Source: an uncultured Desulfovibrio sp. | GTDB taxonomy: Bacteria > Desulfobacterota > Desulfovibrionia > Desulfovibrionales > Desulfovibrionaceae | Assembly: GCA_900547595.1 (NCBI GenBank) | Contig: URHE01000024.1 | Span: forward strand, 1-24,850 | Direction: 5' to 3' | Length of the DNA: 24,850 nucleotides | Shown: positions 17,260 through 24,850 of the stretch, piece after piece | How positions within the stretch are numbered: position 1 is the first letter of the stretch | How the letters are laid out: every line of letters begins with the position of its first letter | Notes under the pieces: model-generated | Databases searched by the model: none | Told to the model about the DNA's origin: nothing | Seen by the model: the letters and a program-made list of their open reading frames with translations, nothing else | Position numbers and translations under genes: made by a program

Positions 17260-20200
17260 ATGGGCAGAAAAACATTTGCCGATGTTCAGGAATTTCTCAA
17301 GGGCAAGGTCATTCTCGTGGCAAACCGGGGCATACCCGCCCGGCGTATCTGCCGCTCCATCCGCGAACGCTTTGATGCCGTCGCCGCCATGACCGCCACG
17401 GATGTGGACAAGACAGCCCCTGCCGCCGCGACGGCCCAGGAACTCATTCTTCTGGGCAACGAGCCGCGCGCCTATCTGGATATCGATGCCATCATCGACA
17501 AGGCCAAGCGCCGCGGCGTGGTGGGCATCCATCCCGGCTGGGGCTTCGCTTCCGAGGACACGCGCTTTCCCCAGCGCTGCAAGGAAGCGGGCATTACCTT
17601 CATCGGCGCCACCGCCGAAGCCATGAACCTGCTGGGCAACAAGGTGCAGGCGCGCGCGGTGGCGCGCAGGCTGGGCATTCCCGTGGTGCCCGGATCCGAC
17701 GGCGCGGTGGACATGGCGACCGCCCGCAAGCTCATCAAGGAGATCGGCCTGCCCATCATGCTCAAGGCTGAAGGCGGCGGCGGCGGCCGCGGCATCTTCG
17801 CCATCCACAACGAGGCGGAACTGGACGACGCCTTTTTCAAGGCATCCTCCATGGCCCAGGCTTCCTTCGGCAATCCGCGCCTCTTTGTGGAAAAATTTCT
17901 GGCCGATGTGCGCCATATCGAGATCCAGGTCATTGCCGACATGTACGGCAATGTGTTTGCCTTTGATGAACGCGACTGCACGGTGCAGCGCAATCACCAG
18001 AAGCTCATCGAGATCACGCCGTCGCCCTGGAAGGGGGTGACGCCCGAACTGCGCGAACGCCTCAAGGACTATGCCCGCCGGCTGGTGCGCGATGTGGGCT
18101 ACCATTCGCTGGCAACGGTGGAATTTCTCATCACCCCGGATGGCGAACCGTATCTCATTGAGGTGAACACGCGCCTTCAGGTGGAACACGGCATCACGGA
18201 ATGCCGGTACGGCATCGACCTTGTGGAGGAACAGATAGCCGTGGCATTCGGCGCCGAACTGCGCTATCGGGAGGCGGACCTCAGGCCCTCGTACTGCGCC
18301 ATGCAGGTGCGCATCAACTGCGAGAACCCGCAGGAGAACTTCGCGCCCAATTCCGGGCTCATCTCCCGCTATGTCTCCCCCGGCGGCCCCGGCGTGCGCC
18401 TGGATTCCAATATCAGCGCCGGGTATGAATTTCCGGCCAACTATGATTCGGCAGGGTCGCTGCTCATCGCCTATGCCCATGACTGGGAAAAGACCCTGGG
18501 CATCATGGACCGCGCCCTCAGCGAGTATGTCATCGGCGGCATCAAGACCACCATTCCCTTCTTCCGCAAGGTCATCAAGCAGCCGGAATTCCGCCGGGGC
18601 GAGATCAACACCAACTTTATCGCCGACCATCCCGAGCTCATGTTCTATACGGACATCGCTCCGGAAGGCGAGCGCCTGGCGCGCCTGGTGGCCGAAATTT
18701 CGGCCAAGGGCTACAACCCGTATGTCCAGCTTGGGGAATACCGCTCCATCACCACTCCGGCCCTGGGCCCCTTCGCGCCGGTGCTGCCGCCCATCAGTTC
18801 CTCCCTCCGGCGCAGACCGTCGCCGTATCCGCACGGGGACAGGCTGGCCACGCTCGACTATATCCGCGACGCGGGCTACGTCCACTTCACGGACACGACG
18901 CCGCGCGATTTCACGCAATCCAATTCCGGCAACCGCTTCCGCCTTGCGGAGGACAGGCTCATCGGCCCCTATCTTGACAATGTGGGCTATTTCTCCATCG
19001 AGAATGGCGGCGGCGCGCACTTTCATGTCGCCATGCTCGCCAATATGACCTATCCCTTCACCGAAGCGCGGGAGTGGAACCGCTTTGCGCCCAAGACCTT
19101 CAAGCAGTTGCTGGTGCGCTCCACCAATGTGCTGGGATATACGCCGCAGCCGCGCAATCTCATGCGCGCCACCGGCGAGATGATCTGCGACTGCTACCAG
19201 GTGGTGCGCTGTTTCGATTTCCTCAATCATGTGGAAAACATGCGCCCTCTGGCCGAAGTGGTGCTTTCCCGCAATGATGTCATCTTTGAGCCGGCCATTT
19301 CCCTTTCCTGGAGCAAGGGGTTCGACATCCCGCACTATCTGGAGGTGGCCCGCGCCATGGTGGCCATGACGGCGGACATCCTCGGGGTCGACCCCAGGGT
19401 GGCGGAGCGCCACATCATCCTGGGCCTCAAGGACATGGCCGGGGCGTGTCCGCCCAGATTCATGGCGGAGCTTGTGGGCGCCCTGCGCGGGGAATGGCCG
19501 GACCTTGTCCTTCATTATCACCGCCATTATACGGACGGCCTTTTTGTGCCCGCCTGCGGCGCCGCTGCCAGGGCCGGGGCGCATATCCTGGATGTCGGCC
19601 TGGGCGCGGCGGTGCGTTCCTACGGCCAGGGCGATGTGCTTTCCATGATGGCCTATCTGGAAGATGAACTGGGCCTGAAGTGTCATCTGAACAAGGATGC
19701 CATCCGCGACGCCAATTTCGTCTGCAAGCAGATCATGCCCTACTATGACCGCTATTGCGCGCCGTACTTCCAGGGCATCGACCACGATGTCACGCTGCAC
19801 GGCATGCCCGGCGGGGCGACGTCCTCTTCGCAGGAAGGGGCCATGAAGCAGGGATACATCCACCTGCTTCCCTATATGCTCAAGTTTCTGGAAGGGTGCC
19901 GCCAGATCGTCCGCTACCATGATGTGACGCCCGGCTCGCAGATCACCTGGAATACGGCGTTCCTGGCCGTGACCGGGGCATGGAAGCGCGGCGGCGAGGA
20001 AGAGGTGCGCTACCTGCTGGAAGTGCTCGGGGAGGTGACGCGCACGCCGGAGTCCGAGCTTTCGCCCGAAATGCGCCAGGCGCGTCTTACCATTTATCAG
20101 GATTGCAACGATGCCTTCCGCAATCTGTTGCTGGGAAAATTCGGCAGGCTCCCGCTGGGCTTCCCCGCCGACTGGGTGTATGAAAGCGCCTTTGGCGCGG

Positions 20201-20967
20201 ACTGGAAAAATGCCATCGAGACCAGGACGGAAACCTCGCCCCTGGAGTCCCTGGCGGACACGAACCTCGCCGCCGAGGAACGCGCCTGCGCCGACATCCT
20301 CAAACGGCCGCCCAATGCGGAAGAGTTCATCCTGTATCTGAATCATCCGGCGGATGCGCTCAAGACCATCCAGTTCCGCGCCAGATTCGGCGACCCCAAC
20401 AACCTGCCGCTGGATGTCTGGTTTGAAGGCATGAAAGTGGGGCAGGACCTCAACTTTACGGATACGAGCGGCAAGCCGCACCACCTGCTGCTGTTGAGCA
20501 TTTCCCGCCCCAATGATGCGGGCATGGCCATCTGCCGGTATGTGCTCGATTCGGAATTCCTGAGCTGCGAGGTGCAGGTCAGCCAGCCCACTGGCCGGAA
20601 AGAACGGGGCCTGCCCATGGCCGATCCCGCGGACCCGTATCAGGTGGCATCCCCGAGCAATGGCGATCTGTGGGTCATGTATGTCCATCCGGGCGATATC
20701 GTGAAGGCGGGCGAGGAGCTTTTCAACGTCTCCATCATGAAGCAGGAGAAGGCGGTGCTCGCTCCGGTGGACGGCATTGTCAAACGCGTGCTCAAGACGG
20801 CGGACTTCAAGGAGAGCAAGCAGATGGTTTCGGTGCACGAAGGCGAGCTCATCGTCGAGCTTGGGCCGGTGCCGCGGCTTTGCCCCAATGAGGCGTGCGC
20901 CCAGCCTATCCCCTCGGAGTCCATGCGGTTCTGTCCTTCCTGCGGCACCTGCCTTGTGGCGGAGTAG
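17260..20967 (+). CDS. pyc: Pyruvate carboxylase, single chain, with C-terminal zinc-ribbon-like tail
   Basis: The 1235-residue enzyme should carboxylate pyruvate to oxaloacetate. Residues ~10-450 are biotin carboxylase: glycine loop AEGGGGGRG starting at 170, EVNTRLQVEH with Glu301 and Arg305. The carboxyltransferase (~530-1000) keeps the expected residues: DTTPRDFTQ with Asp550, Arg620 in VRSTN, KDMAG with Lys724 (carbamylated metal ligand), HRH (His754, His756) and Thr890 in DVTPGS. The 30-residue Lys-to-His and ~134-residue His-to-Thr spacings agree with characterised enzymes. Neighbouring motifs diverge (MPGGATSSS for MPGGQYSNL). The biotinyl lysine is Lys1161 in SIMKQE, where AMKM is usual. 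After it comes an added Cys4 ribbon (1208, 1213, 1225, 1228). The start is fixed by AGGGG 6 bases upstream of ATG. Confidence 0.94.
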   Translation: MGRKTFADVQEFLKGKVILVANRGIPARRICRSIRERFDAVAAMTATDVDKTAPAAATAQELILLGNEPRAYLDIDAIIDKAKRRGVVGIHPGWGFASEDTRFPQRCKEAGITFIGATAEAMNLLGNKVQARAVARRLGIPVVPGSDGAVDMATARKLIKEIGLPIMLKAEGGGGGRGIFAIHNEAELDDAFFKASSMAQASFGNPRLFVEKFLADVRHIEIQVIADMYGNVFAFDERDCTVQRNHQKLIEITPSPWKGVTPELRERLKDYARRLVRDVGYHSLATVEFLITPDGEPYLIEVNTRLQVEHGITECRYGIDLVEEQIAVAFGAELRYREADLRPSYCAMQVRINCENPQENFAPNSGLISRYVSPGGPGVRLDSNISAGYEFPANYDSAGSLLIAYAHDWEKTLGIMDRALSEYVIGGIKTTIPFFRKVIKQPEFRRGEINTNFIADHPELMFYTDIAPEGERLARLVAEISAKGYNPYVQLGEYRSITTPALGPFAPVLPPISSSLRRRPSPYPHGDRLATLDYIRDAGYVHFTDTTPRDFTQSNSGNRFRLAEDRLIGPYLDNVGYFSIENGGGAHFHVAMLANMTYPFTEAREWNRFAPKTFKQLLVRSTNVLGYTPQPRNLMRATGEMICDCYQVVRCFDFLNHVENMRPLAEVVLSRNDVIFEPAISLSWSKGFDIPHYLEVARAMVAMTADILGVDPRVAERHIILGLKDMAGACPPRFMAELVGALRGEWPDLVLHYHRHYTDGLFVPACGAAARAGAHILDVGLGAAVRSYGQGDVLSMMAYLEDELGLKCHLNKDAIRDANFVCKQIMPYYDRYCAPYFQGIDHDVTLHGMPGGATSSSQEGAMKQGYIHLLPYMLKFLEGCRQIVRYHDVTPGSQITWNTAFLAVTGAWKRGGEEEVRYLLEVLGEVTRTPESELSPEMRQARLTIYQDCNDAFRNLLLGKFGRLPLGFPADWVYESAFGADWKNAIETRTETSPLESLADTNLAAEERACADILKRPPNAEEFILYLNHPADALKTIQFRARFGDPNNLPLDVWFEGMKVGQDLNFTDTSGKPHHLLLLSISRPNDAGMAICRYVLDSEFLSCEVQVSQPTGRKERGLPMADPADPYQVASPSNGDLWVMYVHPGDIVKAGEELFNVSIMKQEKAVLAPVDGIVKRVLKTADFKESKQMVSVHEGELIVELGPVPRLCPNEACAQPIPSESMRFCPSCGTCLVAE

Positions 20968-20969
20968 GC

Positions 20970-21017
20970 TTTTCCGGAGCGCCCACCTCATCCGCGCGCG
21001 GTGGGCGTTCCGGAAAA
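20970..21017. repeat. 18-bp imperfect stem-loop after pyc
   Basis: Bases 20970-20987 pair with 21000-21017 across a 12-base loop. TTTTCCGGA pairs with TCCGGAAAA and CGCCCACC with GGTGGGCG, with one G-U pair between them. The 5' arm starts with four Ts and the 3' arm ends with four As, the reverse of a usual terminator. It begins 2 bases after the pyc stop and would form a very stable 3' end structure that may protect the mRNA. Confidence 0.7.
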
Positions 21018-21024
21018 TTGCGGT

Positions 21025-21051
21025 AAAACTCCGGCCCCGTGCCGGGTTTTT
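21025..21051 (+). terminator. Intrinsic terminator after pyc
   Basis: AAAA (21025-21028) precedes CCGGC (21031-21035), loop CCCGT, GCCGG (21041-21045), then G and TTTTT (21047-21051). This short GC stem with a T-run is a conventional Rho-independent terminator and would end the birA/pyc transcript. Its 5-bp core is short, so leakage is possible. The T-run overlaps the candidate promoter of the next gene. Confidence 0.6.
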
Positions 21052-21079
21052 GTGGACAGTTCCGCGATCCCCGTATATT
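21050..21079 (+). promoter_or_regulatory. Candidate sigma-70 promoter for the PEP-synthase-like gene
   Basis: TATATT (21074-21079) matches the -10 consensus at five of six bases. The -35 could be TTGTGG (21050-21055) at 18 bases spacing, or TGGACA (21053-21058, five of six) at a short 15. Transcription would begin near 21086, giving a leader of about 37 bases that includes the strong ribosome site GGAGGAA (21112-21118). It follows directly after the pyc terminator, so the downstream gene is probably transcribed on its own. Confidence 0.5.
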
Positions 21080-21122
21080 CTTGGTTCCATCTCCAGCGCG
21101 TCTTTCCAACTCGGAGGAAGTC

Positions 21123-24100
21123 ATGGCCAAGAGTCCTGCCAAAGCCACGCATTCCAAATCCAAGACCAATTCCGGCGAAGCGGTACAAAACAAACTCGTC
21201 CTGACCGGAGCCGACATCGTTGGTCTCGGACCGGACGCGGAACTCCTTGTTGGTGGCAAAAACTACAACACGGCGCTCATCAGCCAGATCGAGGGCATTC
21301 AGGCGCCGCATTTCCGCGCCATCTCTTCTGTGGCGTTCCACCGTCTTCTCGATGAGACCAAGGTCAACGGCCGGGTCGTCCGCTCCGTGGTGGACAAGGA
21401 ATATGGCCGCATCGACTGGATGGACCCGGAGATCAACGGGGACCCCGATTTTCTTCAGAAATTCGTGCGCCAGCTCGGCAAGCAGAGCCATGACGCCGCC
21501 AAGGCTTCCGGAGAGGAGGCCCATACCAAACTGCGGACCTTCATCAACAATATCGTGGAAGGTTTCGCCACCTCCCCCGAGGGCATCGATCAGCTCCGCA
21601 AACGTTCGGTCCTGGTGCAGGCGGCCATCCTTTCCGTGGAACTGCCCCCCGAGGTGGATGAGGCGGTGCGCGGCGCCTACAAGGCAATCTGTGACGAGAA
21701 CGGCGATGACATGACGCCCGTCGCCGTGCGTTCTTCCGCCGCCGGTGAGGATTCGCGCAAAAAAGCCTTCGCCGGCCTTCAGGACACCTATCTGAATATG
21801 GTCGGTCCCGATCATGTGGCGGAAGCCTATCACTGGGACTGCGCCTCGGCCTATAATCTCCGTTCCATGACCTATCGCCGCGAGGCCATCCTGGATGCTC
21901 TCGCCAAGGCGGAGGAAACGGGGGACGACTCCATTGCCGATGCGGCCAAGAAAGAATGGGCCATTGAAAACACGTCCCTTTCCGTCTGCATGATGCAGAT
22001 GATCAATCCCGTCATTTCCGGCACGGCCTTTTCCGCTGATACGGCCACCGGCTGCCGGGGCACCGCCCGCAAGGACCTCGTGAGCATCGATGCCAGCTAC
22101 GGCCTCGGCGAGGCCGTGGTGGGCGGCAAGGTGACGCCCGACAAGCTCTATGTCTTTCAGCGGGATGACGGCAGCGAAGTCGTCATCCGCCAGATGGGCT
22201 GCAAGGACATGAAGATCGTCTATGACGAGAGGGGCGGCACGCGTGAGGTGCCCGTGCCCGAGCTGGAAGCCCTGCGTTGGGCGCTTTCGCTGAGTCAGGC
22301 CGAGAAGGTCGCCAAGGGCGTGCGCGCCGTCAGCCGCGCTTACGGCGGCATGATCATGGATACGGAATTCTGCATTGACGCCAACGACAAGCTCTGGTTT
22401 GTCCAGGCGCGCCCCGAGACCCGCTGGAACGAGGAGCTTGAGCTTCATCCCACCACCATCTTCATGCGCCGCATGGAGGTGGACCCCAAAGCCGCCGCCG
22501 CCGCGGAGATACTCGTGGAAGGCAATGGCGCCTCGCGGGGGGCCGGGCAGGGCACGGTGCGCTTTTTGCGTTCCGCGCTGGAATTGAACAAGGTCGCCAA
22601 GGGCGATGTGCTGGCCGCCGAGCGCACAGACCCGGATATGGTGCCGGGCATGCGCGTGGCCTCGGCCATCATGGCCGATGTGGGCGGCGACACGAGCCAC
22701 GCGGCGATCACCTCGCGCGAACTGGGCATCGCGGCGGTCATCGGCATCCAGCGGGTGGAAGTCCTCCGCGCCCTGGACGGCTCGGACGTCACGGTGGACG
22801 GCACGCGCGGTCGCGTCTATCGCGGGCTTTTGCCCCTGCATCAGGTGGGCGGCGAGATGGACATCGCCAAACTGCCCCTCACCAAGACCAAGGTGGGGCT
22901 GGTGCTTGCCGATGTGGGGCAGGCGCTCTTTCTCTCCCGCCTGCGCGACTATCCCCAGTTTGAGGTGGGCCTGCTGCGCGCGGAATTCATGCTCGGCAAT
23001 ATCGGCATCCATCCGCAGGCGCTGGAGGCTTTTGACAACGGCGAGCTGGAAGTTGTGGTGGAGGCCAAGCTCAAGGAACTGGAGAACCGCCTCTCCAAAC
23101 TCCTGCGCGAGCAAATGGGCGCCGGGCTCATTGTCTTCAACTTCAACCTGCGGGAATATGTCGGTGAGATCACCGGCCTTTCCGCGGAGCTCAACACGCT
23201 TGCCGATACGGACAAGAACCTGACCTCCGATGAGATCCTGCTGCAGCATCGCAAGATGCGCGAACTGGACCACAAGCTGGATCAGCATATGGAGATGGCT
23301 TCCCGTCGGCTTGAGGTGCTCAAGACCTCCGCCGACCTCGCGGACCATGTGCGCATCATCATGGGCTACGATGACCAGCTGGCCCTGCTGTCCCCCTCCG
23401 ACCCGGAATCGCCCAAGCGCGCCGCGGAAATCGAGGCCAGCGTGGAGGCGCATATCCAGCGCGTCAAGGATCTGCCGGCAGTGGTCAAACTGCTGGAGAA
23501 CATCCGCCGTCTGCGTGAGGAAGTGGGGCTGCGCTCCGGCCTCAAGAAGGAGATGGACGACGTCCGCAATCTGCCGGACAAGATCCGCGCCATCATCAAG
23601 GCGCGCGGCTTCAGGACCGGCAAGGAACACTATGTCCAGACCCTGGCGCAGAACCTTGCCCTCTTTGCCATGGCCTTCTACGGCAAGCCCATCACCTACC
23701 GCACCACGGACTTCAAGAGCAACGAATACCGCAACCTTCTCGGGGGCAACCTGTTCGAGCATCAGGAGGCCAACCCCATGCTCGGCTACCGTGGGGTTTC
23801 ACGCAATATTCATGACTGGGAGATCGAGGCGTTCAAACTCGCGCGCGGCGTGTACGGCGGCAGCAACCTGCGCATCATGCTGCCCTTTGTCCGCACGCTG
23901 GAAGAAGGTCGCTCCATGCGCTGCTACCTGGAGCAGGTGCACAAGCTCAAGAGCGGTCAGGACGGGCTGAAGATCATCCTCATGTCGGAGCTGCCTTCCA
24001 ACGCCATCCTCGCCAAGCAGTTCATCAGCGAGTTTGACGGATTCTCCATCGGCTCCAATGACATGACCCAGATGGTTCTGGCCACGGACCGCGACAACGC

Positions 24101-24695
24101 GCGCCTTTCGCATATCTATGATGAAGAAGACCCGGCGGTGGTGTGGGCCATCCTCGTCAGCATCTTCACGGGGCAGAAGTATTGCAAGAAGGTCGGTTTC
24201 TGCGGACAGGGCGTTTCCAACAGCGTCATTCTGCGCGGTCTGGTGGCCATTGCCGGCATCACGTCGGCATCTGTCGTGCCGGATACCTATTACCAGACCG
24301 TTTTCGACATCAGCGCCGTGGAGGAAGAGAACATTCCGCCCTCCGGCCTTGGCGGCTGGCTGACGCGCCAGCACCATAAGCGGCTTTCCGAACTCATGGA
24401 AAAGTCCGGGTATGGACATATCCTCAAGAAGTATACCGAGCCGCAGGATATTCAGGAATGGTACGAGGGTGAGCTTCAGCGCCGTCACGAACAGCTGCGC
24501 GAGCATCTCGACACGCCCAAGGAAGATTTCTACAGGACGGAATTGCAGAACTTCCGCGCGGCTTTCCACAAGCCCGTCATTTACGCCACCTGGAATTGGG
24601 AGGATACTGTCCTTGATGCCCTGCATCAGGCCGGTTTTGCTGACTTTGAAGAGCAGGGCAGGGCCATGCTCAAGGCGCGGGAGATTGAAGCCTGA
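21123..24695 (+). CDS. ppsA: Large phosphoenolpyruvate synthase-like protein
   Basis: The 1190-residue protein has all three domains of PEP synthase (pyruvate + ATP to PEP + AMP + phosphate) but is ~400 residues longer than the usual ~800. The ATP-binding part shows VGGKNYN, VAVRSSAAGED and FVQARPETRW. The swivelling domain has GGDTSHAAITSRELGI with phosphorylatable His526. The PEP/pyruvate barrel has LLRAEF, TTDFKSNEYRNLLGG, NPMLGYRG, ELPSNAILA, FSIGSNDMTQ and catalytic-type Cys1027 in FCGQG. Extra sequence is an N-terminal-domain insertion, a ~190-residue helical insertion (about 641-831) inside the barrel, and ~160 residues after Cys1027. A consensus ribosome site (GGAGGAA) fixes the start. 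From memory, Desulfovibrio vulgaris has a PEP-synthase-related gene of this size beside pyc. The exact reaction direction is unproven. Confidence 0.88.
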   Translation: MAKSPAKATHSKSKTNSGEAVQNKLVLTGADIVGLGPDAELLVGGKNYNTALISQIEGIQAPHFRAISSVAFHRLLDETKVNGRVVRSVVDKEYGRIDWMDPEINGDPDFLQKFVRQLGKQSHDAAKASGEEAHTKLRTFINNIVEGFATSPEGIDQLRKRSVLVQAAILSVELPPEVDEAVRGAYKAICDENGDDMTPVAVRSSAAGEDSRKKAFAGLQDTYLNMVGPDHVAEAYHWDCASAYNLRSMTYRREAILDALAKAEETGDDSIADAAKKEWAIENTSLSVCMMQMINPVISGTAFSADTATGCRGTARKDLVSIDASYGLGEAVVGGKVTPDKLYVFQRDDGSEVVIRQMGCKDMKIVYDERGGTREVPVPELEALRWALSLSQAEKVAKGVRAVSRAYGGMIMDTEFCIDANDKLWFVQARPETRWNEELELHPTTIFMRRMEVDPKAAAAAEILVEGNGASRGAGQGTVRFLRSALELNKVAKGDVLAAERTDPDMVPGMRVASAIMADVGGDTSHAAITSRELGIAAVIGIQRVEVLRALDGSDVTVDGTRGRVYRGLLPLHQVGGEMDIAKLPLTKTKVGLVLADVGQALFLSRLRDYPQFEVGLLRAEFMLGNIGIHPQALEAFDNGELEVVVEAKLKELENRLSKLLREQMGAGLIVFNFNLREYVGEITGLSAELNTLADTDKNLTSDEILLQHRKMRELDHKLDQHMEMASRRLEVLKTSADLADHVRIIMGYDDQLALLSPSDPESPKRAAEIEASVEAHIQRVKDLPAVVKLLENIRRLREEVGLRSGLKKEMDDVRNLPDKIRAIIKARGFRTGKEHYVQTLAQNLALFAMAFYGKPITYRTTDFKSNEYRNLLGGNLFEHQEANPMLGYRGVSRNIHDWEIEAFKLARGVYGGSNLRIMLPFVRTLEEGRSMRCYLEQVHKLKSGQDGLKIILMSELPSNAILAKQFISEFDGFSIGSNDMTQMVLATDRDNARLSHIYDEEDPAVVWAILVSIFTGQKYCKKVGFCGQGVSNSVILRGLVAIAGITSASVVPDTYYQTVFDISAVEEENIPPSGLGGWLTRQHHKRLSELMEKSGYGHILKKYTEPQDIQEWYEGELQRRHEQLREHLDTPKEDFYRTELQNFRAAFHKPVIYATWNWEDTVLDALHQAGFADFEEQGRAMLKAREIEA

Positions 24696-24722
24696 CGGTG
24701 CGGAAATCGCGCAATATCCCGA

Positions 24723-24750
24723 CGGCCCCCGGTTAACGGGGGCCGGGTTT
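24723..24750 (+). terminator. Stem-loop terminator after the PEP-synthase-like gene
   Basis: CGGCCCCCG (24723-24731) pairs perfectly with CGGGGGCCG (24737-24745) around the loop GTTAA, and is followed by GGTTT. It begins 27 bases after the stop. The stem is strong but the T-run is only three bases, so termination may be partial. Its 3' arm shares bases 24742-24745 with the next, longer inverted repeat, so the two cannot fully form together. Confidence 0.6.
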
Positions 24751-24803
24751 CCTCCACACAGGACCCGCTTCTCCGAGCGGGTCCTGTGTGGAGGAAACCC
24801 GGC
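24742..24803. repeat. 28-bp perfect inverted repeat with a 6-base loop
   Basis: Bases 24742-24769 are the exact reverse complement of 24776-24803, separated by TCTCCG (24770-24775). The 5' arm starts GCCGGGTTTCCTCC and ends GACCCGCT; the 3' arm starts AGCGGGTC. No coding frame explains it. No T-run follows on the plus strand. Possible roles are a back-up or bidirectional terminator, an mRNA 3' stabiliser, or a copy of a dispersed palindromic element. Confidence 0.9.
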
Positions 24804-24826
24804 TGGCATGGCAAAAAATCACAATC

Positions 24827-24843
24827 ACCCGCAGAGCGCGGGT
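24827..24843. repeat. Small hairpin at the window edge
   Basis: ACCCGC (24827-24832) pairs with GCGGGT (24838-24843) around AGAGC. Read on the minus strand it is followed after 8 bases by six Ts (complement of A-run 24813-24818), so it might be a weak terminator for a converging gene outside the window. Six pairs and the wide spacing make this uncertain. Confidence 0.3.
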
Positions 24844-24850
24844 TCGTTGT

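Noticed and set aside
19615..19640. Apparent loss of the catalytic threonine in pyruvate carboxylase because TSQPS is replaced by YGQGD
   Set aside because: On closer alignment the catalytic threonine of this family lies in the later VTPSSK segment, which is present here as VTPGSQ (Thr890) at the right distance.
16627..21090. Minus-strand open frame of 1487 codons antisense to pyc
   Set aside because: It is a GC-rich shadow of pyc: the plus-strand protein has full carboxylase motifs with conserved spacing, while the antisense translation is His/Gly/Arg-rich with no recognisable domain.
20988..23762. Minus-strand open frame of 924 codons antisense to the PEP-synthase-like gene
   Set aside because: It is explained by codon bias in the real plus-strand gene, which has a consensus ribosome site and catalytic motifs.

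Overview
The window is GC-rich, densely coded DNA that looks like the chromosome of a sulfate-reducing bacterium of the Desulfovibrionaceae. That placement is an inference from three things: the gene neighbourhoods (phoH, HD hydrolase, ybeY, birA, pyruvate carboxylase, then a large PEP-synthase-like gene), the divergent pyruvate carboxylase and PEP synthase forms, and a tiny protein coupled to a solute symporter. No phage, IS element, CRISPR array, rRNA or tRNA gene was seen. No stretch longer than about 180 bases lacks a gene.

Layout. Positions 1-138 are a leader with inverted repeats. They are followed by the beta subunit of a class I (Fe-S) fumarase/tartrate-dehydratase-type hydro-lyase (139-702, +). 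A block of eight minus-strand genes follows (716-8658). Read in transcription order it is gmhA, an FmdB-type zinc ribbon, hemC, a Lon-family protease, a TetR regulator, a 44-residue membrane protein, a sodium:solute symporter and a Bcr/CflA-type MFS exporter. Spacing is short in most of it. From a divergent gap at 8659-8802, nadK and gatB run on the plus strand. A minus-strand gene (11202-12431) encodes an unrecognised protein built of five ~50-residue repeats. It is preceded by a near-consensus sigma-54 promoter and a nested inverted repeat. The rest is plus strand: phoH, a PgpH-type HD phosphohydrolase, ybeY and birA (overlapping or nearly so), then pyruvate carboxylase. A terminator and a promoter separate these from a 1190-residue PEP-synthase-like gene. 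The window ends in a terminator hairpin fused to a 28-bp perfect inverted repeat.

How the genes work together. BirA is positioned to biotinylate the pyruvate carboxylase encoded 68 bases downstream. Pyruvate carboxylase (to oxaloacetate) and the PEP-synthase-like enzyme (to PEP) sit at the same pyruvate branch point. The fumarase subunit belongs to the adjoining C4 pathway. PhoH, the HD hydrolase and YbeY form a widely conserved RNA/nucleotide-signalling cluster. The symporter, its small partner, the exporter and the TetR regulator look like a transport module.

Most of the window is core metabolism. The most unusual items are the five-repeat protein with its sigma-54 signal, the 44-residue coupled protein, the zinc-ribbon tail and atypical biotin site of the pyruvate carboxylase, the large insertions in the PEP-synthase-like protein, and the long palindrome at the right edge.
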